Origin: DAOPJM01 sp964490325
Lineage (GTDB): Bacteria; Bacillota; Clostridia; Christensenellales; CAG-138
DNA length: 64,000 bases
Assembly: GCA_964490325.1 (NCBI GenBank)
Contig: CAZBBX010000007.1
Span: forward strand, 3,815-67,814
Reading direction: 5' to 3'
The translations under genes and the position numbers were made by a program. The notes beneath the pieces were generated by a model. The model ran no database searches. It was not told where the DNA came from and saw only the letters and a list, made by a program, of their open reading frames with translations. This document shows positions 31,368-42,200 of the stretch, piece by piece (the first letter of the stretch is position 1; every line of letters starts with the position of its first letter).

Positions 31368-33206
31368 ATGCCAAATGGTAAACAGCCCAAGGTGAAGCAT
31401 CCCTTCTCTTGGAAACGGGTGAAGAACCTGACCTTGAACGTGGTAAGCAATCCGTTCAACATGATCGTGTTCTTTTCCCTCATCATCCTATTCTGTTTGA
31501 TCGTCATCCCGCTGTTGACGATGGTGGCCAACACCTTCACCGTCGCAAAAGCGGAGCTAAGGAACATCGCGGGGGCGCAGGTCGGAGATTTTACCTTATT
31601 CTATTGGAAATATCTGCTGGCAAGCCCGCTGACCAAGGCCATCCTGTGGGAGCCGCTGCTGCATTCGCTGACCATCGGCTTCTTTGTGACGATCATCTCC
31701 ATCCCGCTGGGCTCCGTGCTTGCGTGGCTGATGGTCCGCGCGGACATCCCCGGCAAGAAGCTGCTGGGTATGCTCATCATCATCCCGTACATGATCCCCT
31801 CCTGGTGCAAGGCGCTCAGCTGGCTGGCGGTCTTCCGCAACAGCACCTCGGGCAGCTTGGGACTGTTGACGGGCATGGGACTGAACATACCGGACTGGCT
31901 GGCCTACGGGCCGTTCGCCATCATCTGCGTAATGAGCATGCACTATTACGCCTTTGCGTACATCATGGTGTCAGGCTCACTGCGCTCCATCAACTCCGAG
32001 CTGGAGGAGATGGGCGAGATACAGGGCGCAAACAAATTAGAGATCCTAAAGAGCATCACCCTGCCGCTGGTGCTGCCCTCGGTACTGTCGGCGGCGATCA
32101 TGACCGTTTCCAAATCCATCGGCTCCTACGGGGTAGCCGCAAACCTCGGCAACCGCATCAGCTACTACGTACTTGCCACCCGCATGAAGGATTTCATCAA
32201 CGACAGTCCCAAGGGCGTGGGCTATGCGATGAGCATTCTGATGATCCTTTTGGCCTGCGGCACCATCTTTGCCAACCAAAAGATGGTGGGCGTGCGCAAG
32301 TCCTACGCCACCATCGGCGGCAAGGGCACGCGCAGCAACCTGATGCGCATCGGCAAGGCTAAGTATCCCCTGCTTATATTCATTGCACTTTTCTTGGTGG
32401 TAGCCATGGTCGTCCCCACCTTCGTACTGGTGATGGAGAGCTTCCAGATCCGTACGGGCGGCGGCTACGGCCTTGACAACCTGTCCCTGTACGCTTGGAT
32501 CGGCACGTTGGAGAACGCGCCGCTGGAATCCTACGGCTATAACGGCATCTTCCAAAACGCCGAGTTCATGCGGGCGCTGTGGAACACGGTGAAGCTGTCG
32601 ATCATAGCGTCCGTCATCACCGCGTTCTGCGGGCAGTTCTTGGGCTACATCTCCACGCGAGGCCGCGGAAAGTGGTACGGCAAGCTGACAGAGCAGCTCG
32701 TGTTCATTCCCTACCTCATGCCCGGCGTGGCGTTCTCGGCGATCTACTTTGCCATGTTCAGTCAGCCGCGGCTGGGCGGCATCATCCCCTCGCTCTACGG
32801 CACCTTCGCCTTGATCCTGCTGGTGTCCGTCGTCAAGCATTTCCCCTTTGCCAGCCGTTCGGGTTCTGCAAACATGATGCAGATCAGCGTGGAGCTGGAG
32901 GAGGCGGCGGATATAGCGGGAGCGGGCTTCTGGCGGCGCATAGGACGCATCGTCATTCCCTTGGCGAAGAACGGCTTTGTATCGGGCTTCATGCTGGTGT
33001 TCATCAGCATCGCCAAGGAGCTGGACCTGATCGCCATTCTCATGACGCCCAGCAACTACACCCTCTCCTATCTGGCCTTTGAGTATTCCAAGAGCCTGAT
33101 GCCGCAGTGCGCGGACGCGATCGCGATCGTGATCCTGCTGTTCATCCTGGTGTGCTACCGCATTGCCAACCTCTTTGGCGCGGACGTCGGCAAGAGCTGG
33201 GGTTGA
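31368..33206 (+). CDS. ABC transporter permease, two-domain FbpB/PhnV-type
   Basis: A 612-residue permease with two fused transmembrane units of about six helices, each holding an EAA loop that contacts the ATPase: LEEMGEIQGANKLEILKSIT in the first half and LEEAADIAGAGFWRRIGRIV in the second. This tandem architecture is typical of iron(III), 2-aminoethylphosphonate and some spermidine importers. The ATG at 31368 begins the conserved sequence with GGAG upstream; the open frame to 30921 lies before the promoter. It is the first gene of the six-gene operon controlled by the LacI-type operator. The substrate is unknown. Confidence 0.9.
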   Translation: MPNGKQPKVKHPFSWKRVKNLTLNVVSNPFNMIVFFSLIILFCLIVIPLLTMVANTFTVAKAELRNIAGAQVGDFTLFYWKYLLASPLTKAILWEPLLHSLTIGFFVTIISIPLGSVLAWLMVRADIPGKKLLGMLIIIPYMIPSWCKALSWLAVFRNSTSGSLGLLTGMGLNIPDWLAYGPFAIICVMSMHYYAFAYIMVSGSLRSINSELEEMGEIQGANKLEILKSITLPLVLPSVLSAAIMTVSKSIGSYGVAANLGNRISYYVLATRMKDFINDSPKGVGYAMSILMILLACGTIFANQKMVGVRKSYATIGGKGTRSNLMRIGKAKYPLLIFIALFLVVAMVVPTFVLVMESFQIRTGGGYGLDNLSLYAWIGTLENAPLESYGYNGIFQNAEFMRALWNTVKLSIIASVITAFCGQFLGYISTRGRGKWYGKLTEQLVFIPYLMPGVAFSAIYFAMFSQPRLGGIIPSLYGTFALILLVSVVKHFPFASRSGSANMMQISVELEEAADIAGAGFWRRIGRIVIPLAKNGFVSGFMLVFISIAKELDLIAILMTPSNYTLSYLAFEYSKSLMPQCADAIAIVILLFILVCYRIANLFGADVGKSWG

Positions 33207-33235
33207 TCCCATACGATTTTGAAAGGAAGTTTGGC

Positions 33236-34381
33236 ATGAGTAAGATCGAGCTGAAGCATATCGACAAGTATTACGGCGAGAACCATGTTCTGCGCGACAT
33301 CAACCTGACCATCGAGGACGGCGACTTCATGACGCTGCTCGGACCGTCGGGCTGCGGCAAAACGACCACGCTGCGCGTCATCTCCGGCTTGGAGAAGCCG
33401 CAGAACGGGCAGATGTTCATGGACGGCAAGACCATCATCGACGCGGACACGGCCTTCTATGAGGCGCCCAGCAAGCGCGGCCTCAACCTGGTGTTCCAAA
33501 GCTACGCCCTGTGGCCGCACATGACGACCTATCAAAACGTGGCGTTCGGCTTGAAGATCAAGAAGCTTTCCAAGGCGGAGGTCGAGGAGCGCGTGATGAG
33601 CGCCCTAAAGACCATGCGCATCGAGGAGTATCGCGACCGCTATCCCAACGAGCTTTCCGGCGGCCAGCAGCAGCGCGTAGCCATAGCCCGCGCCATTGCG
33701 ACAAGCCCCAAGCTGCTGCTTTTGGACGAGCCGCTTTCAAACCTTGACGCAAGACTGCGTATCGACATGCGCGCCGAGCTGAAGCGTCTGCACAAGGAGA
33801 CGGGCACGACCATCATCTACGTCACGCACGATCAGGTGGAGGCGCTGACCATGTCCACAAGGATCGCGCTGTTCAAGGAGGGCGAGATCGCGCAGGTGGA
33901 CAGCCCGCTGGGTCTGTACACCAACCCCATCGACCTGATGGCGGCGGACTTCATCGGCAATCCGCGCATCAACTTTGTGGACGGCAAGGGCACTTGGAAC
34001 GGCGAGACCCTGCGCGTTGTGAGCGAGCTTGGCGAGTATATCTACGACAAGGCGGACATGAAGTTAGACGAGGAGGTGCCGCTCAACACCGAGTTCGACT
34101 GCGTGCTGGGCATCCGTCCCGAGATGGTCGAGATCGAGACCGAGGACAACAAGCGCCCCTTTGCGGTCAAGGCGAACATCTACGCCTGCCAGCCTGCGGG
34201 CAGCGAGACCTTGGTGACGCTGACCGTCGGCAAGGCGGAGTTCCTTGCCATCCAGATCGGCCTTGTTGAGTACGAAATGAACGAAAGCGTGTACACGGTG
34301 CTTCACCCCGACCGCATTAACGTGTATAATAAGGATACGGGACGCCTCATCAAGTTCGCAAGCGCAATGCGCATGATGTGA
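33236..34381 (+). CDS. ABC transporter ATP-binding protein
   Basis: A 381-residue ATPase. LLGPSGCGKTTTLRVISG is Walker A, LSGGQQQRVAIARA the signature, LLLLDEPLSNLDA Walker B, and IYVTHDQVEALTMS the H loop. The C-terminal 130 residues form a TOBE/OB domain (VLGIRPEMVEIET), as in FbpC and UgpC-type ATPases. AAAGGAAG stands 8 bp before the ATG. It is the second gene of the operon and supplies ATP hydrolysis for the fused permease. Confidence 0.94.
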   Translation: MSKIELKHIDKYYGENHVLRDINLTIEDGDFMTLLGPSGCGKTTTLRVISGLEKPQNGQMFMDGKTIIDADTAFYEAPSKRGLNLVFQSYALWPHMTTYQNVAFGLKIKKLSKAEVEERVMSALKTMRIEEYRDRYPNELSGGQQQRVAIARAIATSPKLLLLDEPLSNLDARLRIDMRAELKRLHKETGTTIIYVTHDQVEALTMSTRIALFKEGEIAQVDSPLGLYTNPIDLMAADFIGNPRINFVDGKGTWNGETLRVVSELGEYIYDKADMKLDEEVPLNTEFDCVLGIRPEMVEIETEDNKRPFAVKANIYACQPAGSETLVTLTVGKAEFLAIQIGLVEYEMNESVYTVLHPDRINVYNKDTGRLIKFASAMRMM

Positions 34382-34425
34382 CGCACCCTATCCAACAACG
34401 AGGAAGAAAGGTCAAGGAGGTTATC

Positions 34426-35709
34426 ATGAACGTGAAAAGACTGCTTGCAAGTTTGACGGCGCTCCTGCTGCTGCTGAGTCTGCCGCTTCTTACCGCCTGC
34501 TCAAACGGCAACGGCGGATCGACGGACATCACGGACGAGGGCTTTGCCGAGGATCCCTACAACGCCATGACGATGGAGGAGCTCTATCAAGAGGCGCTCA
34601 AGGAGACGGGGACGATCACCATCTATTCGACCACCTCCGCGGCGCAGACCGCCATGAAGAAATTCAAGAAGGCGTATCCCGAGCTGGCAAACCGCATCGA
34701 GTACATCGAGTCGGACACCAACACGGTCGCCAACCGTATCGAGACCGAAAAGGAAACAGGCAACATCAACGCGGATGTGCTGCAGGTCAAGGACAACAGC
34801 GGCGAGGTCTACTATGAGCTGGTGCAGTACGGCTATTTGGACGTCTATCAGCCCGAGGCCGTGTGTACGCATGTCGATCCCGAGCTGCTGACCTACGGCA
34901 TGCCCGTGTTCGCCACCTACAGCACCTGGTACTATAACACCAAGATGTATCCCGACGGCTGCCCGCTGGACAGCTGGTGGGACATCGTCAAGGGCTATGA
35001 CACGGAAACCTGCTCCTTTACGGACGCAAACGGCGTCAACAACCAGTTCTGGACGATCTACACCAAGGACATCACCTCCGCCTCCTATGCCGCGCTGTGG
35101 GCGCAGCTGATGGTGGACGGCGACGCCATTGCGGCGCAGTATGAGGCACAGTACGGTGAACCGCTGACCTACACCTATACAGGCAAGCTCAAGAACATCG
35201 AGGGCGTCATGGACTTCCCCGAGAACAACGGCGGCGTGGAGCTGTTCTGGCGCTTTACGCAGATGCTCATCACCGAGTTGGACGACGGCGATCAGGTCGT
35301 TTCCGCTGTGGACGAATCCCTGAACGGACCCACGCTGGGACTTTGCTCCGGCAGCAAGCTGGACAACGCGAACAACGGCTCGACCATCGACTGGGTGACG
35401 GGTCTGGAGCCCTACACCGCGTTCCAAGCCTGCGACTACATCTATGTGGTGGAAGGCTGCGACAATCCCGCAGGCGCTCGCCTGTTCGTGCTGTTTGAGC
35501 TGGGCGGCGAGGACGGAACGGACGGCTGCTACGAGGTGTTCAACACCATCGGCAAGTGGTCGATCCGCGACGACATCACCTTTGACAAGACCCCCTACTC
35601 CATCGAGGAGGTCAACCTCAAGAGCCCCGACTTTGCGGACATCTACGCCTACTATCCCGACGTGAAGGCCTACTGGATCTACTGGAGAGAACTTGCGCCG
35701 AGCACCTAA
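34426..35709 (+). CDS. Extracellular solute-binding lipoprotein
   Basis: A 427-residue substrate-binding protein. The signal peptide ends in LLTACSNG, a lipobox. GTITIYSTTSAAQTAMKKFK is the first strand-helix of an SBP_bac_6/8 (iron/phosphonate-type) cluster D protein, and ATYSTWYYNTKMYPD is a hinge-near signature. It captures the substrate outside and delivers it to the permease. AAGGAGG precedes the ATG. The acidic N-terminal linker (DITDEGFAEDPYN) is typical of Gram-positive lipoproteins. Confidence 0.9.
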   Translation: MNVKRLLASLTALLLLLSLPLLTACSNGNGGSTDITDEGFAEDPYNAMTMEELYQEALKETGTITIYSTTSAAQTAMKKFKKAYPELANRIEYIESDTNTVANRIETEKETGNINADVLQVKDNSGEVYYELVQYGYLDVYQPEAVCTHVDPELLTYGMPVFATYSTWYYNTKMYPDGCPLDSWWDIVKGYDTETCSFTDANGVNNQFWTIYTKDITSASYAALWAQLMVDGDAIAAQYEAQYGEPLTYTYTGKLKNIEGVMDFPENNGGVELFWRFTQMLITELDDGDQVVSAVDESLNGPTLGLCSGSKLDNANNGSTIDWVTGLEPYTAFQACDYIYVVEGCDNPAGARLFVLFELGGEDGTDGCYEVFNTIGKWSIRDDITFDKTPYSIEEVNLKSPDFADIYAYYPDVKAYWIYWRELAPST

Positions 35710-35759
35710 ATTTAAAAGCAGCGACCAAACGATCAAACGGATAAAAAGGAGCAAAACGC

Positions 35760-36260
35760 GTGGCACAGAGCAAACCCCTCGTCAAGAAACTGGAACACTT
35801 TTGGGCAAGCCTTTTCCTCACCCCCGAGGGAAAGCCCAAGAGCGCCATGCTGCTGTACTCGTTTTGCCTGTGTATGCTCTACCTTGTCATCTACGGGGCC
35901 GCATACTGGTTCTTGATCGACGAGATCAACAAGTTAGGCGGCGGGGACGCGGTGCAGAACATCCTGCAGTGCGTTCTCCCCGGCCTTGCGGGGAGCATCC
36001 CCTGCTGCGCACTGTACTTTGCCTTCCACGACAAGTGGCTGGTGCCCACCGCCTACATTTGGATGACGGCGCTGGCTGTGGCCATGAGCATCGCCATGAT
36101 CTTTTTGACGGACAAGGAGGGCTACGCCATCTACGCAAGCGTGTTCGGCAAGCTCATTGCCGTCCCACTGCTGGTGGGCTGCAGCTTCACGCACAGCCTG
36201 CATCGCAGGTACCGTAAGCGGGAAGAAGCGCGCAAGGCGGCGCTGCAAGCGGATGCTTAG
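35760..36260 (+). CDS. Four-helix membrane protein in the ABC operon
   Basis: A 166-residue protein starting at GTG 35760 with AAGGAG 8 bp upstream. Four membrane helices at about residues 27-52, 66-90, 95-115 and 122-142 (LLYSFCLCMLYLVIYGAAYW, then WMTALAVAMSIAMIFL, then KLIAVPLLVGCSF). Ends with a basic tail (RRYRKREEARKAAL). No family recognised. It lies between the binding protein and the hydrolase and overlaps the next gene by 8 bp, so it belongs to the transport unit, perhaps as an accessory subunit. Confidence 0.75.
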   Translation: MAQSKPLVKKLEHFWASLFLTPEGKPKSAMLLYSFCLCMLYLVIYGAAYWFLIDEINKLGGGDAVQNILQCVLPGLAGSIPCCALYFAFHDKWLVPTAYIWMTALAVAMSIAMIFLTDKEGYAIYASVFGKLIAVPLLVGCSFTHSLHRRYRKREEARKAALQADA

Positions 36261-37284
36261 AGCGGACTATCTCAACGTGGGCGACGGCGATGCGGCGCTC
36301 ATTCGGCTGATCGACGAGGGGCAGACGCAATACACCCTGCTCATCGACACGGGGCGTCCCGATGTACGGCGCGAGGCGGGTTCGCTGCGCAGCGCCGTTT
36401 GGGAGCAGCTTAGTAGGGAGCGGGTGACGGCGATCGACTGCCTATTGATCAGCCACCTGCACTTGGATCACTTTGGCGCGGCGGAGGAAGTGCTCAAGAC
36501 CGTTCCCGTCCGACGCATCCTGACCCTGTACCGTCCTCCCATGGACGCGGCCGCTCCGCACGAACGTCAAACAGGCTCCAAGAGCACGGCGGGACTGCTG
36601 GACGCGCTGAGGCGCTTTCTCAGGCTGTACCGCTTGGCGGAGGAGCAGGGCGTGGAGTGGATGGATGCAAAGCCCATGCTGCTGCCGCTCAAGGGGGATC
36701 TGTCGGCAAGGCTCACCCTGCCCGATGCGGCGCTCATCGACAGGCAGCGCGACTGCTTCGACCGCCTGTATCACGGCGAGGAGCCGACGGAGGAGACCCT
36801 GTATCGGGTGTCCAAGGAGCGCAACAACAGCAGCCTGCGGGTGCGCCTCCTCTACTGCGGCGCGGAGCTGTTGTTCACGGGAGACGCCTATGCCGCGTAC
36901 TGGGAGAACGAGCAGGAGAGCCCCTGCACCATCCTAAAGCTCCCGCACCACGGCGATCAAAAGTCCATGACAGGGGAGCTGATCGACAAGCTCAACCCCG
37001 CGTACAGCGTGGTCTCCTGTCAGCAGGATCCCGAGTCCAAGAAGGAACGCCCCTGCCAAGCGCTGGTGTCGCTGTACGGGGAGCGGGGACTGCCGCTGTA
37101 CTGCACCGAAAATCGAGCGCTTGAGGGCCTTGCGCCTGCGACGCACGAAAAGATCAGTTTTACCATTGACGCCGTCGGACGCGTGACGCGCTTGGATACG
37201 GAAAAGACCGAGGCGTCATGCGCAGCCGAGAAAGGAAGGGAACTATGCTCAAAGCCGTCATGTTCGACATGGGAGGCACCTTAG
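36253..37284 (+). CDS. Metallo-beta-lactamase-fold hydrolase (ComEC-like)
   Basis: A 343-residue soluble protein. LNVGDGDAALIRLIDEG at the start is the ComEC/Rec2 beta-lactamase-domain pattern, LISHLHLDHFGAAEE the metal HxHxDH motif, LFTGDAYAAYWEN the GD motif and LKLPHHGDQKSMT the later His. It has no membrane domain, so it is not a DNA uptake channel; such free domains are hydrolases of phosphoesters or nucleotides. The start at 36253 overlaps the preceding gene by 8 bp. The last 40 bp overlap the next HAD gene. Substrate unknown. Confidence 0.85.
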   Translation: MLRADYLNVGDGDAALIRLIDEGQTQYTLLIDTGRPDVRREAGSLRSAVWEQLSRERVTAIDCLLISHLHLDHFGAAEEVLKTVPVRRILTLYRPPMDAAAPHERQTGSKSTAGLLDALRRFLRLYRLAEEQGVEWMDAKPMLLPLKGDLSARLTLPDAALIDRQRDCFDRLYHGEEPTEETLYRVSKERNNSSLRVRLLYCGAELLFTGDAYAAYWENEQESPCTILKLPHHGDQKSMTGELIDKLNPAYSVVSCQQDPESKKERPCQALVSLYGERGLPLYCTENRALEGLAPATHEKISFTIDAVGRVTRLDTEKTEASCAAEKGRELCSKPSCSTWEAP

Positions 37285-38018
37285 AGGACATCTCCACCGA
37301 TGCGGTCACCACAGACAAGGCCGTCTTGGGGGTGCGCGCCATCCTGCGCGAGGCGGGTATGGATCCCTCCGTTTCGGATGAAGCGTTCAAGAGCGCGCTC
37401 TTAGCGGGCTTCGACCGCTACAACGCCTATCGCGACCGCACCTACTACGAGCTCAAGCCCGAGCAGATCTGGGGCGAGTATGCCCTGTCCGAGCTGGGCT
37501 TCACCCGCGAGAGCATCCTGCTCGTTGCGGAGCGCATCGCGCACATGTGGGAGATCACCAACTTTCGCCGCGCTCTGCGTCCCCATGTGGAGGAGCTGCT
37601 GCAGGGGCTGAAGGCGCAGGGATTGAAGCTTGGCATCGTCAGCAACACCGCAAGCCTCTACCAAGTGTTTTGGCAGTTGGAGCAGTATGGCATACGGCAG
37701 TATTTCGACGACGTGACGCTTTCCAGCGTCACAGGCTACAGAAAGCCCGACCCCGCCGCCTTCCAAGTTTCCTTTTTGCAGCTGCAGGTCAAGGCGAACG
37801 AGGCGGTCTATGTGGGCGACACCGTCTCCCGCGACGTCACGGGGGCAAGGCGCGCAGGCTTTGCGGCGGTCATCCAGATCGGCTCGCAGCTCACCCGCAT
37901 GAAGGACGCAGGTCTATTGAACACGCCAAAGCCCGACGCCGTCATCAGCGACATCTACGAGGTGCTGCCGCTGGTGGAGGGCTGGCGAGAGGATAAGGAG
38001 AAGCGCTGCGTGGTGTAG
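37245..38018 (+). CDS. HAD-family phosphatase
   Basis: A 257-residue protein. FDMGGTLEDI is motif I, GIVSNTASL motif II, GYRKPDP motif III and YVGDTVSRDVTGARRAGF motif IV. It closely resembles the two HAD genes at the window start. AAGGAAGGG precedes the ATG at 37245, which lies inside the 3' end of the previous gene. It is the last gene of the operator-controlled transport operon, so the three paralogues are under one repressor. It probably removes phosphate from the imported substrate. Confidence 0.88.
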   Translation: MLKAVMFDMGGTLEDISTDAVTTDKAVLGVRAILREAGMDPSVSDEAFKSALLAGFDRYNAYRDRTYYELKPEQIWGEYALSELGFTRESILLVAERIAHMWEITNFRRALRPHVEELLQGLKAQGLKLGIVSNTASLYQVFWQLEQYGIRQYFDDVTLSSVTGYRKPDPAAFQVSFLQLQVKANEAVYVGDTVSRDVTGARRAGFAAVIQIGSQLTRMKDAGLLNTPKPDAVISDIYEVLPLVEGWREDKEKRCVV

Positions 38019-38045
38019 CGCAGGCTCTCATGAAAAAGGGACCCG

Positions 38046-38063
38046 ATCCCGCAGGCGCGGGAT
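38046..38063 (+). other. Intergenic hairpin after the ABC operon
   Basis: ATCCCGC (38046-38052) and GCGGGAT (38057-38063) form a perfect seven-pair stem with a four-base loop. No T-run follows, so it may stabilise the 3' end or separate expression of the next gene. Confidence 0.4.
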
Positions 38064-38096
38064 TACAGATAGAGAATAAATCAGGAGGGTAAGAAC

Positions 38097-39134
38097 ATGA
38101 AAAAATGGATAGCCATGCTGCTGGCGCTCGCGATGGTGTTCGCGCTGGTCGCCTGTGCGACCGACAAGGGGCAGGATACGAACACGGAGGATCCCGCGGT
38201 CGTTACCGACGCACCCGACGCGGAAAAGAAGGAAGACGCGACTGCGGAACCCGCTGCGGACGTCACGGATGCTCCCGTTACCGAGGAACCCGTCACGCAG
38301 GACGTGAGCTACGTTCCCTACGCGCTGGATTTCAAAAACAAGACGGGTCTGACCATCACGGGGTTGTACCTCTACGCCACGGGTGCCGAGGATAAGGGCA
38401 GCAGCTTCTGCGAGGCGGAGTGGATCGACAAGGACGCCGACGCGGAAGGAACGCGCTACGAGTTCTTCACGTATCTGGTACGTCCCGCTTCCGAGACCTA
38501 TGAGCTGTATGTCGAGTTTGCGGACGGCACCAACGCCACTTGGGCGGGTCTGACCATCCACACAAACGACAAGCTGTCCCTCAAGGACGGCATCGATCCC
38601 GCGGGTTGGGAGCAGGAAGCCGTCGATGACGAGGCGGATCTTGCGACCATGGCGGCTCTGGTCGCCGCAGGCAAGACCGGCGACAACTTCTATCCCGGCT
38701 ATGAGAAGCTTGGTCTTGAGATCAAGAACAAGACGGGTCTTGGCATCACGGAGTTCTACTTCTACGAGACCGGCTCCGAGGAGCATTACAACAACATGGT
38801 CGAGTATCTGGTAGACGACAGCGGCGCTGCGGTCAGCGTATGGCAGAGCGGCAAGGGCGGCCTGTATGTGTTTAGCTACTTCCTGCGCCCCCATGCGGAC
38901 ACCTATGAGATCACCGTTGTTTACGAGGACGGCACCAGCATGACCATCCCCGACATCGACCTGTGGACGCTCAACGGCGACGGCTTTGCCTCCAATGAGA
39001 TCTCCATGAAGGACGCCGTGGATCCCGACCTGACCGCCATCTCCTATGACGACGGCGATCCCGAACCGCTGCAGTACATCAAGGACGCCTTGGCAGGCGG
39101 CGCACCCGCCGACGGCTGGTATCCCGTTTACTAA
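38097..39134 (+). CDS. Lipoprotein with an internal duplicated domain
   Basis: A 345-residue protein. The signal peptide ends in LVACATD, a lipobox. After an acidic PT-rich linker, the domain is present twice: residues of about 75 to 190 (LDFKNKTGLTITGLYLYATG) and 205 to 320 (LEIKNKTGLGITEFYFYETG). Both share the NKTGL, EFF/FSYFLRP and DAVDP patterns. No known enzyme motif. Anchored outside the cell; AGGAGGG precedes the ATG. It is 79 bp after the ABC operon but has no promoter that I can see, so it may be read-through. Confidence 0.8.
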   Translation: MKKWIAMLLALAMVFALVACATDKGQDTNTEDPAVVTDAPDAEKKEDATAEPAADVTDAPVTEEPVTQDVSYVPYALDFKNKTGLTITGLYLYATGAEDKGSSFCEAEWIDKDADAEGTRYEFFTYLVRPASETYELYVEFADGTNATWAGLTIHTNDKLSLKDGIDPAGWEQEAVDDEADLATMAALVAAGKTGDNFYPGYEKLGLEIKNKTGLGITEFYFYETGSEEHYNNMVEYLVDDSGAAVSVWQSGKGGLYVFSYFLRPHADTYEITVVYEDGTSMTIPDIDLWTLNGDGFASNEISMKDAVDPDLTAISYDDGDPEPLQYIKDALAGGAPADGWYPVY

Positions 39135-39227
39135 AAACAAAGTGTAGAACGAACAGTTTGCAGGGGGCGGCCTTTATCGGGGTCGCTCCTTAGCGGCCTT
39201 TTGGAGGAACAGAAAGGGGAAACAACC

Positions 39228-42200
39228 ATGCGTAAACAAGGCGTATCACGCGGCCTTGCACTCCTGCTGGCGGCAGCGCTCCTACTGGCGCTCCTGCCCG
39301 CCGTGAGCATTGCGGAGGGCGAAGCCCTGCGCGAGCAGGACATTTGGGCTGAGGCGACGCTCCTTAGCTTGGGCGCCGAGCTGCCCACCTACGATGCGGC
39401 AAGCGACAGCTACCGTATCGAAACGCCCGCCCAGCTGCTGTATCTGAGCGGCAACTGGAAGACGGGCGATTCAAACGGCGACGGGGCGGCGGATGCGCCC
39501 TGCGACGGCAAGTATGTATTAGCGGCCGACTTGGACATGAGCGAGCTGATGGCAAGCATCGGCGCCGTGCTGAGCAAGGAAGCGGGGACGAGCGTGGAGG
39601 GTTACATGCCGCCCATCGCAGCCGAGGCCGAGGAGGATCAAACGGGGGGCGTGCGCTGCGCGTTCTTCGGCGATCTGGACGGGCAGGGACACTGCATCAG
39701 CAATCTGAACATCGTAAGGCTCACTTCCAAGTATGTGGGTCTGTTCGGCAACATCGGACATGACCACGGCACGGGCAGCGTGGAGAACTTGGCGCTGTAC
39801 AACATCCACGTTTACGGGCTTGCAAGCTGCGGCCTTTTGGTGGGCGGTCTGTACGGCACGGTGGAAAACTGCGTCTTCACGGGCAGCATCGACTGCGTTG
39901 AAAAGACGGCGGGCGGCGTTGCGGGTAAGGTCAAAAAGAACGACGACGGCACGATCGGCTTGGTGCAGAACTGCTTTGTGTATGCAGACATCCACCTGTA
40001 TGGGCAGGGGAGCGAAAACGGCGCGGTGGGCGGTATCACCAGCGCCCAGTCCGGCGGCGGCCGCGTGATCAACTGCTATGTGGCAGGCTCCATCACCGTG
40101 GACGGCGAAGGCGCGCAGTATGTGGGCGGCATATCGGGCAACCTCAAGTCGGGACAGGCGCTGACGGGCTGCGTGATGCGCCTTAGCTCCATCGTCTGCG
40201 AGGACGGCAAGGACGTGGGTCTGCTCTGCGGCTGCTACAGCGGCGAGACTGGCTCCCACCTTGCAGACAACCTCGTCTGGGCGGGCACGCGCATGGAAGG
40301 AAAGCCCACGGACGACCATCCTGCGACGGCTGCATATACGACGGTCGATACGGCGGCGCTGACGAGCAAGGCGCTCTATGTGGAAACGGCAGGCTGGGAC
40401 TTCGACACGGTCTGGAGCTGGGTGGGTACGGACGAGCTGGGCTATCCGCTGCCCGCCGCCTTTGCGGATGAACGCTTCATGGAGCCGCAGGGTCTGATGA
40501 CGGACGATCTGTCCGTCACAAGCCCCATCCTGCGCTCCGCAGAGCCCGCCGCCATGAGCGCCTACGAGGGCGAGGCGGCGACCCTCTCCTGCACTCTGAC
40601 CCTTCCCGAAAACGTCAGCTGCAGCGGTGTTAAACTGTACTGCGGCACGGACAAGGACGCCTCCGCCTTCACAACGAGCGCGGCCATGACGCAGACGGAA
40701 GCGGGACTGTGGCAGGCGGAGTTCCCCGAGACGGCGCTTGGCAGCTACTACTACTGCTTTGTGGCGGACACGAGCGCGGGAACGGTGCGCTGGCCCTCCA
40801 CCGAGACGGGCAGCGTCAAGCTGGAGCTGGTCTCTGCGGCGGCCAAGTATACGCCAAAGCAGCTCACATTGAACGTGGGCGCGACCGTCGATTGCGTGGG
40901 GATCAACTGGATCACCGACGAGGGCGGCCTTGAAGCGCAGCTCCGCTGGCGCTTGGCGGGGGAGAACGACTGGAACACCGAGGTCGTGACGGACGTGTAC
41001 ACCGCAGGCATCGCGGGGGATCACGGCAGCATGGTCAGCTACGGCGTGACGCTCACGGGTCTTGCGGCAGGCACGGCGTATGAGTATCAGGCGGTCTGCA
41101 CCGACGGCGACAAGTTTTATGCAAGCGCCGTTTACGGCTTTACCACCCTGCCTGACGGGGACGAGTTCCAATGCGTCATCGTCAGCGACCTGCAGGCCAC
41201 CACGGAGGAGGGCTACCTGCCCTTCCTGTACTCCATGCAGGGCTTTGTGACGGAGCAGCTTGGCGGAGCGGACTATGTGATCAATTTGGGCGATCTGACC
41301 GAGGACGACACCTTGGCGGAGTACGCGTCCATGTTCTCCACGCTGGGCGAGTGGTACGCCACGCAGCTGACCGCGTTTACGGCAGGCAATCATGAGTGCA
41401 AGGGCGACGTCAACTACACCATCTTTAAGGCGGTCACACGCCTGCCCAACGGCATGGAGGACGCCGCCATCGGCGACACCACGGGCTCGTTCATCGTGGG
41501 CGATGTGTGCTTTGTCACGCTCAATACCGAGCCGTATTCGGGCGAGGAGGGCGCGGACACCGCGGCGGATAAGCAGCTGTACTACGAGCTGCAAAAGGCG
41601 TATGCAAAGGCCGCGTTCGAGGCGTCGGGCTGCCGTTGGCGGGTCGTCACGGCGCACGCGGGGCTTATCCAAGACGATGAGACGGCTACGGCCTTCCTCA
41701 TGCAAATGTGCGACGAGCTGAACGTGGACCTCTACTTCAACGGCCATATCCACGATTACTACCGCGCCACGGTGCGTAACGGCGAGAAGGTCGAAGCGGG
41801 AGAGGGCACAAGCTTCATCACCACCAGCCCCATGGGCAACAAGTTCGACGACTTCCGTCCCGGCACCATCGATGAGCTGCTGGCCTATCAGACGGGCAGC
41901 TCACAGGACGAGCGGCAGTACTTCACCCTGCTCAAGTCCGATAAGTCGGGACTGACGGTCACGGCCTATCAGTGCAGCGTGGACGGCGATAAGACCGAAA
42001 AGAGCACGTTTGCAAGCTTTGATATGATCGACAGCATCACGCTGACGGAAAGTCTGTCCGAAAAGGCGACTGCCGCAGCGGAGGGAACGAGTGCGCCAAG
42101 CGAACCTGCGGCGGCGCCCACCTCTGCGCCTGCGGCCGAAACACAAAAGGGCGGTGCGCAATGGATCTGGATCGCGGCGGCCGTCGTGCTGCTGGCGGTC

